A DNA stretch of 64,000 bases from Streptomyces sp. WM6378 (lineage in GTDB: Bacteria > Actinomycetota > Actinomycetes > Streptomycetales > Streptomycetaceae). Shown here one piece after another: positions 35,075 to 43,419 of the stretch. Under the pieces are notes generated by a model. That model was not told where the DNA came from. It made no database searches and was given only the letters and a program-made list of their open reading frames with translations. The DNA is taken from positions 70,599 to 134,598 of the forward strand of contig NZ_LGDD01000350.1 in NCBI RefSeq assembly GCF_001279695.1, given 5' to 3'. Within the stretch, counting starts at the first letter, position 1. The number at the start of each line of letters is the position of its first letter. The position numbers were made by a program, and so were the translations under genes.

Positions 35075-36361
35075 ATGACGGTCACGACAACGCCGGTCAG
35101 GGAACTGCCCGACCGGGATGCCCTCGGCCGCCTGTACCGGGCCCGGCTCAGCAAAGGACGGGCAACGCTCGGCGAGATGTTCGGCGGCCATGTGGAGGTG
35201 GCGTCCGAGGGGGCCTGGGTCACCACGGCCGAGGGGCGCAAGTTCCTCAACTGCGGGGGCTACGGCGTCTTCATCACCGGCGCGAAGCACCCCACGGTGA
35301 TGCGCCACGTACGGGAGCAGTTGGAGCGGCATCCGGTGTCGACGCGGCTCTTCATGGAGCCGCAGATCGCCCTCGCCGCCGACGCCCTGGTGTCCGTCGC
35401 CCCGCCGGGTCTCGAACGGGTGCACTTCGCGGGTTCGGGCGCCGAGGCGGTGGAGGCCGCGATCAAGGTGGCCCGCACGCGCGGCCGCACCCGGCTCGTC
35501 TCGATGGCGGACGGCTACCACGGCAAGACGATGGGCGCGCTCAGCCTCACCGGCAAGGACGTCTTCCAGGACCCCTTCCGGCCGCTGCTCCCGTCGGTCA
35601 CGCATGTGCCGTACGGGGATGTGGACGCCCTGCGCAAGGAGCTCGCGGCCTGTCCGGGCGAGGCCTGCGTCTTCGTCGAACCGGTGCAGGGCGAGGCGGG
35701 CGTCGTCATTCCGTCGCCCGGCTATCTCGGCGCGGTCGAGAACGCCTGCCGCGAGTACGGAGCGCTGCTCGCCGTCGACGAGATCCAGACCGGCCTCGGC
35801 CGGCTCGGCACCTGGTGGGGCTGCGGGCCCGAGGGGGTGCGCCCCGATCTGCTGCTCGTCGGCAAGGGGCTCAGCGGCGGCGTGGTCCCGGTGTCCGCGG
35901 TGATCGCGACACCGGAGGTGTTCGGCGCCTTCGACCGCGACCCGTATCTGCACACCTCGACGTTCTCGGGCGCGCCTCTGGCGATGGCCGCCGCGCGCGG
36001 CGCGATCGCCGCGCTGCGCGAGGACAACCTGGTCGGGCGGGCACGCATCCTGGGCGAGGAGATCCTGCGGGTCGTCGGCCGGATCGTACGCGGCCACTAC
36101 GGGACGGTCGTGCGCGAGGTGCGCGGGCGCGGACTGATGCTGGGCATCGAGTTCACGGAGCCGGGCCCGGCGGGCGACCTGCTGATCGAACTGATCCAGC
36201 ACGGCGTCATCGCCAACCACTCGCTCAACTCCCACCTGGTCCTGCGGCTCACCCCGCCCGCGATCCTGTCCCGCGGCGATCTGGACTTCCTGTACGAGTC
36301 GGTGGACCGGGCCTGCCGGGCCCAGGCCGCCCGCTACACCCCGATCCCTGAAAGTGGCTGA
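35075..36361 (+). CDS. Class III pyridoxal-phosphate aminotransferase
   Basis: A 428-residue fold-type I aminotransferase. The diagnostic DEIQTGLGRLG contains the PLP-ring Asp, the Schiff-base lysine is in LLVGKGLSGG, and STFSGAPLAMAAA gives the phosphate-binding Thr. Members convert aldehydes or ketones to amines. Next to the ALDH-type gene it probably aminates a long-chain aldehyde, in place of the valine decarboxylase that supplies isobutylamine in valanimycin. The ATG at 35075 follows GGGGGTGG. A GTG at 35066 is possible. The amino donor is unknown. Confidence 0.88.
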   Translation: MTVTTTPVRELPDRDALGRLYRARLSKGRATLGEMFGGHVEVASEGAWVTTAEGRKFLNCGGYGVFITGAKHPTVMRHVREQLERHPVSTRLFMEPQIALAADALVSVAPPGLERVHFAGSGAEAVEAAIKVARTRGRTRLVSMADGYHGKTMGALSLTGKDVFQDPFRPLLPSVTHVPYGDVDALRKELAACPGEACVFVEPVQGEAGVVIPSPGYLGAVENACREYGALLAVDEIQTGLGRLGTWWGCGPEGVRPDLLLVGKGLSGGVVPVSAVIATPEVFGAFDRDPYLHTSTFSGAPLAMAAARGAIAALREDNLVGRARILGEEILRVVGRIVRGHYGTVVREVRGRGLMLGIEFTEPGPAGDLLIELIQHGVIANHSLNSHLVLRLTPPAILSRGDLDFLYESVDRACRAQAARYTPIPESG

Positions 36362-36368
36362 GACAACC

Positions 36369-36887
36369 ATGCGCAGCACGCAACTGAAGGTCCGCGTCGA
36401 GGCGGTCTGCCCCAACGCGGCGTACGACCGCATCAAGGACTACGCCCGCTACCCCGAACTCACTCCGGTCGTACGGTCAGTGACGGTCAGTGAGGTGACG
36501 GACGAGGAAATACACAGCGACTGGGAGGTGTACTTCCGCAACGGCATCCTGCGCTGGACGGAGACCGACCGGTTCGACGAGGCGAAGCTGCGGATCTCCT
36601 TCCGTCAACTGGAGGGCGATTTCGCCGAGTTCACCGGCACGTGGTCGGTGACGCCGGACGGCGAGGGGTGTCTGGTGGACTTCGCAGCCGAGTTCGACTT
36701 CGGCATTCCGAGCCTCGCGGGCATTCTCGACCCTGTCGCGGCGCGCGTCCTGAAGGAAACCATCGGCGTGGTCGTCACCAGCCTCTTCGAGCGGGCCCAT
36801 GTGGTCGGCGACGACCCGGTGGCGCGCTCGGTCGCCCGGGCCGCCGGGGGCGCGGCCCACCGGGACCTTCCCGGAGCGGCCGCCTGA
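36369..36887 (+). CDS. SRPBCC (START/COQ10-like) ligand-binding protein
   Basis: A 172-residue helix-grip protein of the SRPBCC/polyketide-cyclase/COQ10 type: VRVEAVCPNAAYDRIKDYARYPELTPVV at the start (in parts), VYFRNGILRWTE and FTGTWSVTPDGEGCLVDFAAEFDFGIP in the sheet, and a long C-terminal helix. Such proteins bind hydrophobic ligands and seldom show fixed catalytic residues. In the cluster it may hold the alkyl intermediate. A GTG at 36354 would overlap the aminotransferase by 8 bp. I prefer the ATG at 36369 but the ribosome sites are equally weak. The stop overlaps the next start. Confidence 0.72.
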   Translation: MRSTQLKVRVEAVCPNAAYDRIKDYARYPELTPVVRSVTVSEVTDEEIHSDWEVYFRNGILRWTETDRFDEAKLRISFRQLEGDFAEFTGTWSVTPDGEGCLVDFAAEFDFGIPSLAGILDPVAARVLKETIGVVVTSLFERAHVVGDDPVARSVARAAGGAAHRDLPGAAA

Positions 36888-37378
36888 TGGACGCGAAGAA
36901 CCTCTTCGAGACGCCGGTGACCTATCGCCTCGTCCGCCTTGAGTGCGCGGTCGGGCTCGCGGTGGCCGCCGCGCTGCTCCTCGCCCACCTCGGCGAGGTG
37001 CGGTGGGGGGTGGCGGCCGCCTTGTTCGTGTACATCGACCTGGTCGGCTACATCCCGGGGGCGATCGCGCACCACCGCAGCCCGGGCGGCCGTATCCCGC
37101 ACGCCTATTACGTGCTCTACAACGTGATGCACAGCCTGGCCACGCAGACGCTGGTGGCGCTGGCGTGGATCTGGCTGTTCGGCGCCGAGTGGGCGCTGCT
37201 CGCGCTGCCGATCCACCTGTTCGGCGACCGGGCGATCTTCGGGAACTTCCTCAAACCGTTCGGCGTGAGCTTCGAACCCGTGGCGCACCCCGCGTACCAG
37301 CGCTTCAGCGGCGAGTACGCGGCCGGAACCACGGGCCGGGAGCGTCACGCGGTACGCCTCGGCGCGAGGTCGTCATGA
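36887..37378 (+). CDS. Small integral membrane protein of the azoxy cluster
   Basis: A 163-residue membrane protein with about four hydrophobic helices: LECAVGLAVAAALLLAHL, VAAALFVYIDLVGYIPGAI, HSLATQTLVALAWIWLFG and WALLALPIHLFGDRAIFG. Conserved-looking polar residues inside or beside helices (D in YIDLV, AHHRSPGG, HAYYVLYNVMHS, IHLFGD) are compatible with metal or redox chemistry in the membrane rather than transport. I do not recognise the family. In valanimycin a membrane protein, VlmO, takes part near the azoxy-forming oxidation. This gene is a positional candidate for that role, which is inference only. It overlaps its neighbours on both sides. Confidence 0.7.
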   Translation: MDAKNLFETPVTYRLVRLECAVGLAVAAALLLAHLGEVRWGVAAALFVYIDLVGYIPGAIAHHRSPGGRIPHAYYVLYNVMHSLATQTLVALAWIWLFGAEWALLALPIHLFGDRAIFGNFLKPFGVSFEPVAHPAYQRFSGEYAAGTTGRERHAVRLGARSS

Positions 37379-37857
37379 CGGCGCCGGGGAGCGTGTCCAC
37401 GCGTACGGGCTGGCGGTTCGCGTCGGGGGTGTCCGTGCTGACCTGCGGGGCGGCGGACCGGGCGCACGGGGTCACGGTCAGCACCCTGTCCGTGGCCTCG
37501 GTCCACCCGCCGATGGTCTCGGTGGCGCTGCGTCGGGGCAGCCGGGGACTGGGGGCCCTGCTCACCGCGGGCCGCTTCGTGGTCAACGGCCTGTCGGTCC
37601 AACAGGCCCCGCTGGCAAGGTACTTCGCCCGCAAGGACCGCAGCGAGGGGCTGGCCCTGTTCGGCCCCGAGGCCGAGTCGGCGTGGGAGACGTACACCGC
37701 CGACGGGGTGCCGCTGCTCGCCGGAACGGTCGGCCGCCTGGAGTGCCGGATCGAGCGGACCGTGCCCGTCGGTGACCACGAACTGCTCATCGCCCGCGTG
37801 GTCGGCTCGTACCTCGGCAGCGGCACTCCCCTGCTCAACATCGACACCAGGAGATGA
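37375..37857 (+). CDS. Flavin reductase (VlmR-like), FMN-binding split barrel
   Basis: A 160-residue flavin:NAD(P)H reductase. Typical segments are RFASGVSVLTC, HGVTVSTLSVASVHPPMVSVAL and a split-barrel end with GDHELLIARVVG. It would give reduced flavin to the VlmH-like N-hydroxylase two genes upstream, as VlmR does for VlmH in valanimycin. The ATG overlaps the membrane-protein stop by 4 bp and has GAGG 5 bp upstream. The GCGAADRAHG region is shorter than in some relatives. Confidence 0.86.
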   Translation: MTAPGSVSTRTGWRFASGVSVLTCGAADRAHGVTVSTLSVASVHPPMVSVALRRGSRGLGALLTAGRFVVNGLSVQQAPLARYFARKDRSEGLALFGPEAESAWETYTADGVPLLAGTVGRLECRIERTVPVGDHELLIARVVGSYLGSGTPLLNIDTRR

Positions 37858-37862
37858 ATCCG

Positions 37863-38837
37863 ATGACCGACACCGAGAGCGCTCTCGGCGCGATTCCCGC
37901 CGAGGCCGACCGGGAGCGGGCGCCGTCCCTCGTGGACGGGGCCATGCGCCTTGAGCTGACGGCCGCCGACTGCGGCCTGCGGTACTGGCTGCGGGCCGTC
38001 CCGCAGGGCACGCTGCGCGGCCAGGTACTGGGCCACGCCGACGACGTCCGTCCACTGGCGGTGACCAGCGAGCCGGGGCCGCTGAACGACGCCCTCACCC
38101 AGGAGCTGGCGTTCCGCTCGATCGCCGAGGAGAAGGCGACCCGCGCGATCTCCTACCTGGTGGCGCTCGCACCCGATGTCGACAGCATGGAGTTCTACGC
38201 CACCCAACTCCTGGACGAGGCACGGCATTCGATGGTGTTCCGTTCTCATCTGACCTCCCTGGGCGTGGCCGAGCCCGAGCTGTGGCCGACGGTGGAACGG
38301 CTGGCCGGCGCGGACCGCGAGGCCGTGCTGGCGCCGCTGGAAGCGCTCGGGCTGCGGGTGCTGCGCGACGAGAGCGACTTCATCGGGGGCGTGGTCGTCC
38401 TGACCATCCTGGTCGAGGGGGTGCTCGCGCCCGCGGCGGAGCTCAGCGAGCGCAAGTGGCGGATCTTCGACCCGGCGGCCGCCGACATCGAGCGGGGCGC
38501 GGCCATCGACGAGATCCGGCATCTCACGGTGGGCAGCTCGATCGCCCGCGAACACCTCCTCACCCATCCCGGCGACAAGCCCCGCATCCTCGAACTGATC
38601 GAGCGGGGACGGGAGTTGTGGAGTTCGCTCCCCGCCACGGACATGATCTTCCGCCGCGAGTCCCTGTTCCAGGAGGGGCTGCGCAAACACGCCGAGCTGG
38701 CCGGCGACTACGAGATCTGGCCGGGCCGACGCCTGGTGGACACCGATGTCGAGGAACGCATGACGACCGCGCTCGGCTGGGCGGACGCCATGCAGCGCCG
38801 CCGCCTGGAGTACATGGGCCTGGTGGAGGCCCTGTGA
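37863..38837 (+). CDS. Ferritin-like diiron protein (VlmB-like)
   Basis: A 324-residue four-helix-bundle diiron protein. Two carboxylate-histidine sets are visible: EEKATRA followed by LLDEARHSMVF (E...ExxH), then ILVEG followed by AIDEIRHLTVG (E...ExxH). This is the arrangement of ferritin-like oxygenases such as AurF and VlmB. In valanimycin the VlmB protein acts in late nitrogen oxidation to the azoxy group, as I recall the literature. The start is the second ATG (37863), which has AGGAG 9 bp upstream; the first ATG at 37854 abuts the ribosome site. It is last gene of the plus-strand operon. Confidence 0.8.
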   Translation: MTDTESALGAIPAEADRERAPSLVDGAMRLELTAADCGLRYWLRAVPQGTLRGQVLGHADDVRPLAVTSEPGPLNDALTQELAFRSIAEEKATRAISYLVALAPDVDSMEFYATQLLDEARHSMVFRSHLTSLGVAEPELWPTVERLAGADREAVLAPLEALGLRVLRDESDFIGGVVVLTILVEGVLAPAAELSERKWRIFDPAAADIERGAAIDEIRHLTVGSSIAREHLLTHPGDKPRILELIERGRELWSSLPATDMIFRRESLFQEGLRKHAELAGDYEIWPGRRLVDTDVEERMTTALGWADAMQRRRLEYMGLVEAL

Positions 38838-38873
38838 CGCCCCCCCCGCACCGTAGGCAACTGGGCCCGTTCT

Positions 38874-39584
38874 TCAGCGCGTTCGGGCTTGGTCCGCCAG
38901 GGCACGTACGACCGCCGCGGCAGCCACGGCGTGCCCTCGGCCGTTGAGCCGGCCCGGATGCGCACTCCACAGCCGCTTGGCGTCGATGCCCTTCTCGTAC
39001 GCCATCAGGTCGATGTGCAAGGCTCCATGACGGAGCGTCACCACCGTGACCCGCTCGACGAGAAGACGCTGCCGGGTGCGGATCCGGTCGCGCTGGGCGT
39101 CGGCCACCTGGCCGGAGCCGGACCAGTCGAAGGGGCTGACCACCGCGGCGTCCCGGCAGGTCGCCCCTTTCAACGAGGCCAGGATCCGGCTGAGTTCGGA
39201 CTCCACCACATCGGGGTCGAAGCTCCGGGCCCGCAGATCGGCCCCGCCACAGGCCAGTACCGCGAGGTCCGCCTCGAAGGCCAGTGCCTGCGCGAGCTGC
39301 CGGGACCGCACCTCGGACAGGACCAGATCGCGCCGGGGGCGCAAGGACAGGCAGGCGAGTTCGGGCGGCCCGGCCTGCCTGAGCAGGCAGGCCACCCGCT
39401 CGGGCCAGGGTTTCGCCCGGTGATCGCGGACCACGGCGACGGGCGCCGGGCGCGCCTCGCAGCCGCCGAACACCACGGCCCGCCGCCACGGCAGGCCCAC
39501 GAGCAGCTCCTCGGCCTCGCCCGGTCGCAGAACCTGCGGATCAAGACCGTGCGGATCGGGACCGTTTGGATCGTGATCCTCCAT
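38874..39584 (-). CDS. SGNH/GDSL-hydrolase-like protein with altered nucleophile
   Basis: A 236-residue protein matching the Streptomyces SGNH hydrolase pattern along its length: WPERVACLLRQAG, LALACGG-type block (LAVLACGGADL), ARSFDPDVVESELSRIL, RHGALHIDLMAYE and the C-terminal SAHPGRLNGRGHAVAAAAVV with the catalytic His region. Block I, normally GDS, reads GGC (VVFGGCEA), and block V lacks the usual Asp (SAH for DxxH). Classic esterase activity is doubtful; Cys may replace Ser. It follows the MmgE/PrpD gene by 20 bp in the MFS-PrpD operon. GAGG precedes the ATG ending at 39584; a TTG start at 39608 is less likely. Confidence 0.68.
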   Translation of the reverse strand: MEDHDPNGPDPHGLDPQVLRPGEAEELLVGLPWRRAVVFGGCEARPAPVAVVRDHRAKPWPERVACLLRQAGPPELACLSLRPRRDLVLSEVRSRQLAQALAFEADLAVLACGGADLRARSFDPDVVESELSRILASLKGATCRDAAVVSPFDWSGSGQVADAQRDRIRTRQRLLVERVTVVTLRHGALHIDLMAYEKGIDAKRLWSAHPGRLNGRGHAVAAAAVVRALADQARTR

Positions 39585-39604
39585 GACGTTACCTCGCTCA
39601 TCAC

Positions 39605-41680
39605 TCAACTTGCACCCTCATCAAGGGAGTTGATCCGAGCAGCGTGCCCCGGCAGTTGCTCCTCGGCCCGCATGCGAACGATCTCTCCCCATGGGACGAC
39701 CCCGCCGAACACCTCCTCCCCGGCCCCGTTCACGAGCCGCACCCGCACGTCGGCGGACCGGCGCCGGTCCGGGGTGCGGGCGAGCAGACCGACCAGCTCC
39801 GCGGCGTTCCGCCGGACGAGCTCGGCCAACACGGCCCGGTCCGCCGCCGCGATGAGCGCGTCGATCGCCGCGGGGTCGGCGGCCGCGCAATTGTCGAGCA
39901 CCGGCGCCGCCGCCCCGTCCAGCACCTGCCGCGCGGTGTCCGCCAACAGGCGGTCACCGAGGGCGAGATGAGCGAGCGCCCGGTCCGCTTCGCCCCCAGC
40001 ACCGCCACCCGGTTCGGCGCCGCCGCCGATGCCGATCCGGGAGGCCATGGCACGGAACAACCCGTCGTACGCCGACTCAAGGCCGGTCGTGTCCCACATG
40101 ACCTCGGACTTCCGGAGCCGTGACGGCTCGGACTCCCCCGTCCAGGCATCGGGGCTCGCGGCCGCCGGTCGCCCGGAATGAACCCGCCGAGGCACCCCAT
40201 CGCCCAGATCACCCAGCGCCAGCTCGACGAGACGTTGAACCCCCGACGGATCCAACTCTGCCAGATTGTCCACGAGTTCGATGACTTCCGGCTTGCCTCC
40301 ACAGCGCAGGAACTTGCGGCGGGCCAGTTCCTCATGGCCCGGCCCGTCCGTACTGCCCGCCGCACCCACGGCGGCGCGGCGCTCGGCCCTGAGCTCGCGG
40401 CCGTCGCGCAACCGTACGGTGACCCGGGCGCCCAGGTCCTTCGTCGCCCAGCGGAAGTCGTCCGCCGGGGCCAGCCAGTCCGGCGGCAGCGCGTCGACGG
40501 CTTCCCGGCCCGCCGACCCGGCCCAGCCTGCGGCCCGCCGCCCCGCGCGCCGCAGCGCCTGCCCCAGCGGGGCCGTGCCGAGCAGCGCAGCCCGGCTCAG
40601 CGCGGGGTCGTGGACGGTCCGCACCTTCGCGGCGAGCGCCCAGCGCTCCGGCCGGGCCACGTCGGGCGGCGCGAGGTCGGCGGGTTCCAGGGATCCGGTC
40701 AGCAGGGCGGTCGCCACGTTGTAGGGCACGGAGAAGTTGAGGCCGGCGACGCTGGAGCGGGGACCGATCGACTCGGAGCGGGTGAGCCGGTCGAGGCCGC
40801 TGGTGAAGAGCGAGCCCTCGACCACGACCTCGGCGATGTCGTCCGCCGTCAACTCCCCTATTTCCGAATGGAGTTGAGCCGCGCAGTCGATGGCAGCACC
40901 GAGGTAGGCGCTGCCGGGGTGGACCTTGTACGAGAGTGTCTCGGTGTACCAGAGCGTCCCGAGACCGCCCACCACCTCCTCGGGCAGCGGCAGGGCGGCG
41001 AACCGGTGCAGGAAACCCTGGGGGTGTTCGAGGACGTCCGCCGGGCCGCTGAGCCCCGCGCGGGCGCCGTCGCAGGCGCCGAGGCCGATGCGTACCGGGA
41101 CGGCGGCCGTGTACAGCTTGGCGTCGGTGGTGAGGAAGCCGCGCGGGAGCGTCCAGGTGGGGGTGGTGAAGGCGAGTCCCAGCGCGTTCACCCAGGTGTC
41201 GGCGCGGGCGCCCTCGGCGCGCAGCCGGCCTGCCACCGCGCCCGCGAGGTGGGTGTGCCCGGCGGTCTGGCCCCGGAACGGGCCGAGCGTGGCGGCGGCG
41301 GTGATGCGTGCCGCGCATTCGTTGGCCGCCAGGATCGCGGTGGCGAGCCGCCGCCCGTCGAGGCCGAGCGGCCTGGCGTACACCAGGGGGACGTTGACGC
41401 AGGAGTGGGAGAGGTGGCCGGCGTACGCGGTGTCGTCGAAGTCCAGGCAGATGGTGGCCATGGCCAGGGAGTGCGCGGCGCGCTCGGGATCGTCCTGGAG
41501 GGGGCTCCCGTACGCCTGGCCGATCTTGGCGCCGAGCGGATGGCCGTATCCGGCGCGGGCGGCGGCGAGCTGGCTGAGCAGCTGGCTCCTGAGGTGGGCG
41601 ACGACTCGGTCCGGGGCCTCCGTGGCATCCAACTGGCTTGCCCAGGAGGCGAGTTGGGCCAGCAGCGGGGACTCGCTCAT
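39605..41680 (-). CDS. MmgE/PrpD-family lyase with C-terminal extension (VlmK-like)
   Basis: A 691-residue protein. Residues 1 to about 450 match the MmgE/PrpD dehydratase fold: LDFDDTAYAGHLSHSCVNVPLV for the substrate region, AANECAARITAA, and LTADDIAEVVVEG plus NFSVPYNVATALLTG later (in pieces). About 190 further residues (from about 500) have no family I recognise and may be a fused module. In valanimycin, VlmK of this family eliminates phosphate from the kinase product to give the dehydroalanine unit. The VlmJ-like kinase is at 44269. The ATG overlaps the MFS stop by 4 bp. The frame stays open far upstream over the MFS gene, but that is a shadow. Confidence 0.8.
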   Translation of the reverse strand: MSESPLLAQLASWASQLDATEAPDRVVAHLRSQLLSQLAAARAGYGHPLGAKIGQAYGSPLQDDPERAAHSLAMATICLDFDDTAYAGHLSHSCVNVPLVYARPLGLDGRRLATAILAANECAARITAAATLGPFRGQTAGHTHLAGAVAGRLRAEGARADTWVNALGLAFTTPTWTLPRGFLTTDAKLYTAAVPVRIGLGACDGARAGLSGPADVLEHPQGFLHRFAALPLPEEVVGGLGTLWYTETLSYKVHPGSAYLGAAIDCAAQLHSEIGELTADDIAEVVVEGSLFTSGLDRLTRSESIGPRSSVAGLNFSVPYNVATALLTGSLEPADLAPPDVARPERWALAAKVRTVHDPALSRAALLGTAPLGQALRRAGRRAAGWAGSAGREAVDALPPDWLAPADDFRWATKDLGARVTVRLRDGRELRAERRAAVGAAGSTDGPGHEELARRKFLRCGGKPEVIELVDNLAELDPSGVQRLVELALGDLGDGVPRRVHSGRPAAASPDAWTGESEPSRLRKSEVMWDTTGLESAYDGLFRAMASRIGIGGGAEPGGGAGGEADRALAHLALGDRLLADTARQVLDGAAAPVLDNCAAADPAAIDALIAAADRAVLAELVRRNAAELVGLLARTPDRRRSADVRVRLVNGAGEEVFGGVVPWGEIVRMRAEEQLPGHAARINSLDEGAS

Positions 41681-43269
41681 CGCCGCCTCCCCTCCATGGC
41701 GGCCTCGGGCCGCGCCGCCTCGGCCCGCTTCGGTGCGCTGTCGCCACCTCGGCCGCGCAGGAGGACCAGGGCGCACAGGCCGCCGACGAGGGTGCCCGCG
41801 GCCGCGACGTCCATCACCAGGTGCATGCCGTCGATGAAGACGGGACCGACGGCGTCCATGACGGTGCGGCGCGTGCCGGGGGGCAGCATGGCCGCCTGCG
41901 ACAGGTCGCCGCCGCTGAGCTGGTCGTAGGCCCGGTCGCGGACCTGCTGCGGGAGGGGGGCCGCCGAGAGCGCTCTTGGCAGGGCGTCCCGCAGGTGGCG
42001 AAGGAGCAGCGCGCCGGCGAGCGCGACGCCGAACACCGCGCCGACCTGCCGGAAGGTGTTGGAGATGCCGGATGCCGTGCCCGCCTGCTCGGGCGGGACC
42101 GAGCCGAGCAGGGCGACCGTGGCCGGGGCGCCGGTGAAGGAGACACCGACGCCGAGCAGCGCCAGGGCCCACCAGTAGCCGCCGAATCCGGTGTCCACGT
42201 CCAGCGCGGTCAGGCCGTAGAGGCCGGCCGCGGACAGGACGGATCCGGCGACGATGGGCCACCGGGACCCGGCCCGGGCCGCGACCACGCTCGCGGCGAA
42301 CGAGGCGATCATGATGGGTACGGTCAGTGCGAGGAAGCGGACGCCGGTCTCCACACTGCTCAGCCCCTGGAGGCTCTGCAGCACGAGCGTCAGCAGGAAG
42401 ATCGCGGCGAACAGGCCGAAGAGGCTGAGGAAGTTGACGGCTCCGGCGACCGCGACGACCGGGCTGCGGAAGAGTTTCAGGGGGAGCATCGGGTCGGGCC
42501 TGCGCAGTTCCCAGAACACGAACAGCACAAGCGTCACCGCACAGAGCGCGAACGATCCGACGATGAGCGCCGAGGCCCAGCCCCTGCTGTTGCCCTCGAT
42601 GAGCGCGTAGGCGAGGGCTGCGATCGCGGCGATGAACAACGCCTGCCCCACCAGGTCGAGTTGGCGGGCGCGCGGGGCGCGGTTCTCGGTGAGCAGCCGG
42701 GCGAGCACGAGTGCGGCGAGCACACCGATGGGCACGTTGATCCAGAAGATGCTCTGCCAGCCGACGTGGTCGACGAGCACCCCGCCGGCCACGGGACCGG
42801 CGGAGAGCGCGACCCCGCCGACGCCGGCCCAGATGCCGATGGCCTTGGCCCGGGCAGCCGGTTCGGGGTAGGCGGCGGAGACCAGGGCGAGCGACACCGG
42901 GATCATGACGGAGCCGCAGACGCCCTGGAGGGCCCGGCCCACGAGCAGCACGCCGATGGATCCGGCGAGCGCGCACATCACCGAGCTGAGGGTGAAGCCG
43001 ACGAGACCGCCGAGGAAGAGCTTCTTGCGGCCGAGGACGTCCCCGAGGGTGCCCGAGGTGAGCAGCAGGCAGGCGAACGCGAGCGCGTAGGCGTCCACGA
43101 TCCACTGCAACTGGGTTATTCCTGCGGTGAGTTCGTGCTGGATGTCCGGCAGGGCCACGTTCACGATCGTGGCGTCGAGGTACACCATGAACACGCCGAA
43201 GCAGAGGAAGGCGAGCAGCAGCCCCTTCCTGGGGGCGTGCGCTGGGCCGGCGCCGATGGTCTCGCTCAT
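41677..43269 (-). CDS. MFS efflux transporter, DHA2/14-TMS type (VlmF-like)
   Basis: A 530-residue drug:proton antiporter of the EmrB/QacA class with 14 predicted helices. The motif A-like loop is LGDVLGRKKLFL, antiporter motif C lies in GVALSAGPVAGG, and FMVYLDATIVNVALP is the family's first-helix signature. It probably exports the azoxy product and gives self-resistance, as VlmF does in the valanimycin producer. It starts a three-gene minus-strand operon (MFS, MmgE/PrpD, SGNH) and is divergent from a TetR regulator with two operator-like dyads between. The start ATG at 43269 has a GGATCC-type weak site. Confidence 0.9.
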   Translation of the reverse strand: MSETIGAGPAHAPRKGLLLAFLCFGVFMVYLDATIVNVALPDIQHELTAGITQLQWIVDAYALAFACLLLTSGTLGDVLGRKKLFLGGLVGFTLSSVMCALAGSIGVLLVGRALQGVCGSVMIPVSLALVSAAYPEPAARAKAIGIWAGVGGVALSAGPVAGGVLVDHVGWQSIFWINVPIGVLAALVLARLLTENRAPRARQLDLVGQALFIAAIAALAYALIEGNSRGWASALIVGSFALCAVTLVLFVFWELRRPDPMLPLKLFRSPVVAVAGAVNFLSLFGLFAAIFLLTLVLQSLQGLSSVETGVRFLALTVPIMIASFAASVVAARAGSRWPIVAGSVLSAAGLYGLTALDVDTGFGGYWWALALLGVGVSFTGAPATVALLGSVPPEQAGTASGISNTFRQVGAVFGVALAGALLLRHLRDALPRALSAAPLPQQVRDRAYDQLSGGDLSQAAMLPPGTRRTVMDAVGPVFIDGMHLVMDVAAAGTLVGGLCALVLLRGRGGDSAPKRAEAARPEAAMEGRRR

Positions 43270-43321
43270 TGCGGATCCTCACACGAGGGGGTCCGGGGAC
43301 GGTCTGGCACTCGCAACATAA

Positions 43322-43363
43322 TGACCGACGGTCAGTCAGTCAATGCGCAATGACTGGCGGTCA
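43322..43363. promoter_or_regulatory. Two TetR-type operators between MFS and tetR
   Basis: TGACCGACGGTCA at 43322-43334 is a perfect dyad (TGACCG-A-CGGTCA). A second copy, TGACTGGCGGTCA at 43351-43363, is centred 29 bp away with GTCAGTCA flanks. The site lies between the divergent MFS and tetR genes and overlaps both promoters. Confidence 0.8.
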
Positions 43364-43419
43364 GTCACCATGAGGGTAGATTGGGCCATGACCAACTCCC
43401 CGTGACCGGAGGCGAGTTC

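Noticed and set aside
39605..43282. Continuous minus-strand open frame of 1,225 codons
   Set aside because: The upstream half is an out-of-frame shadow of the MFS transporter; only the part from 41680 downward matches MmgE/PrpD and has its own coupled ATG.
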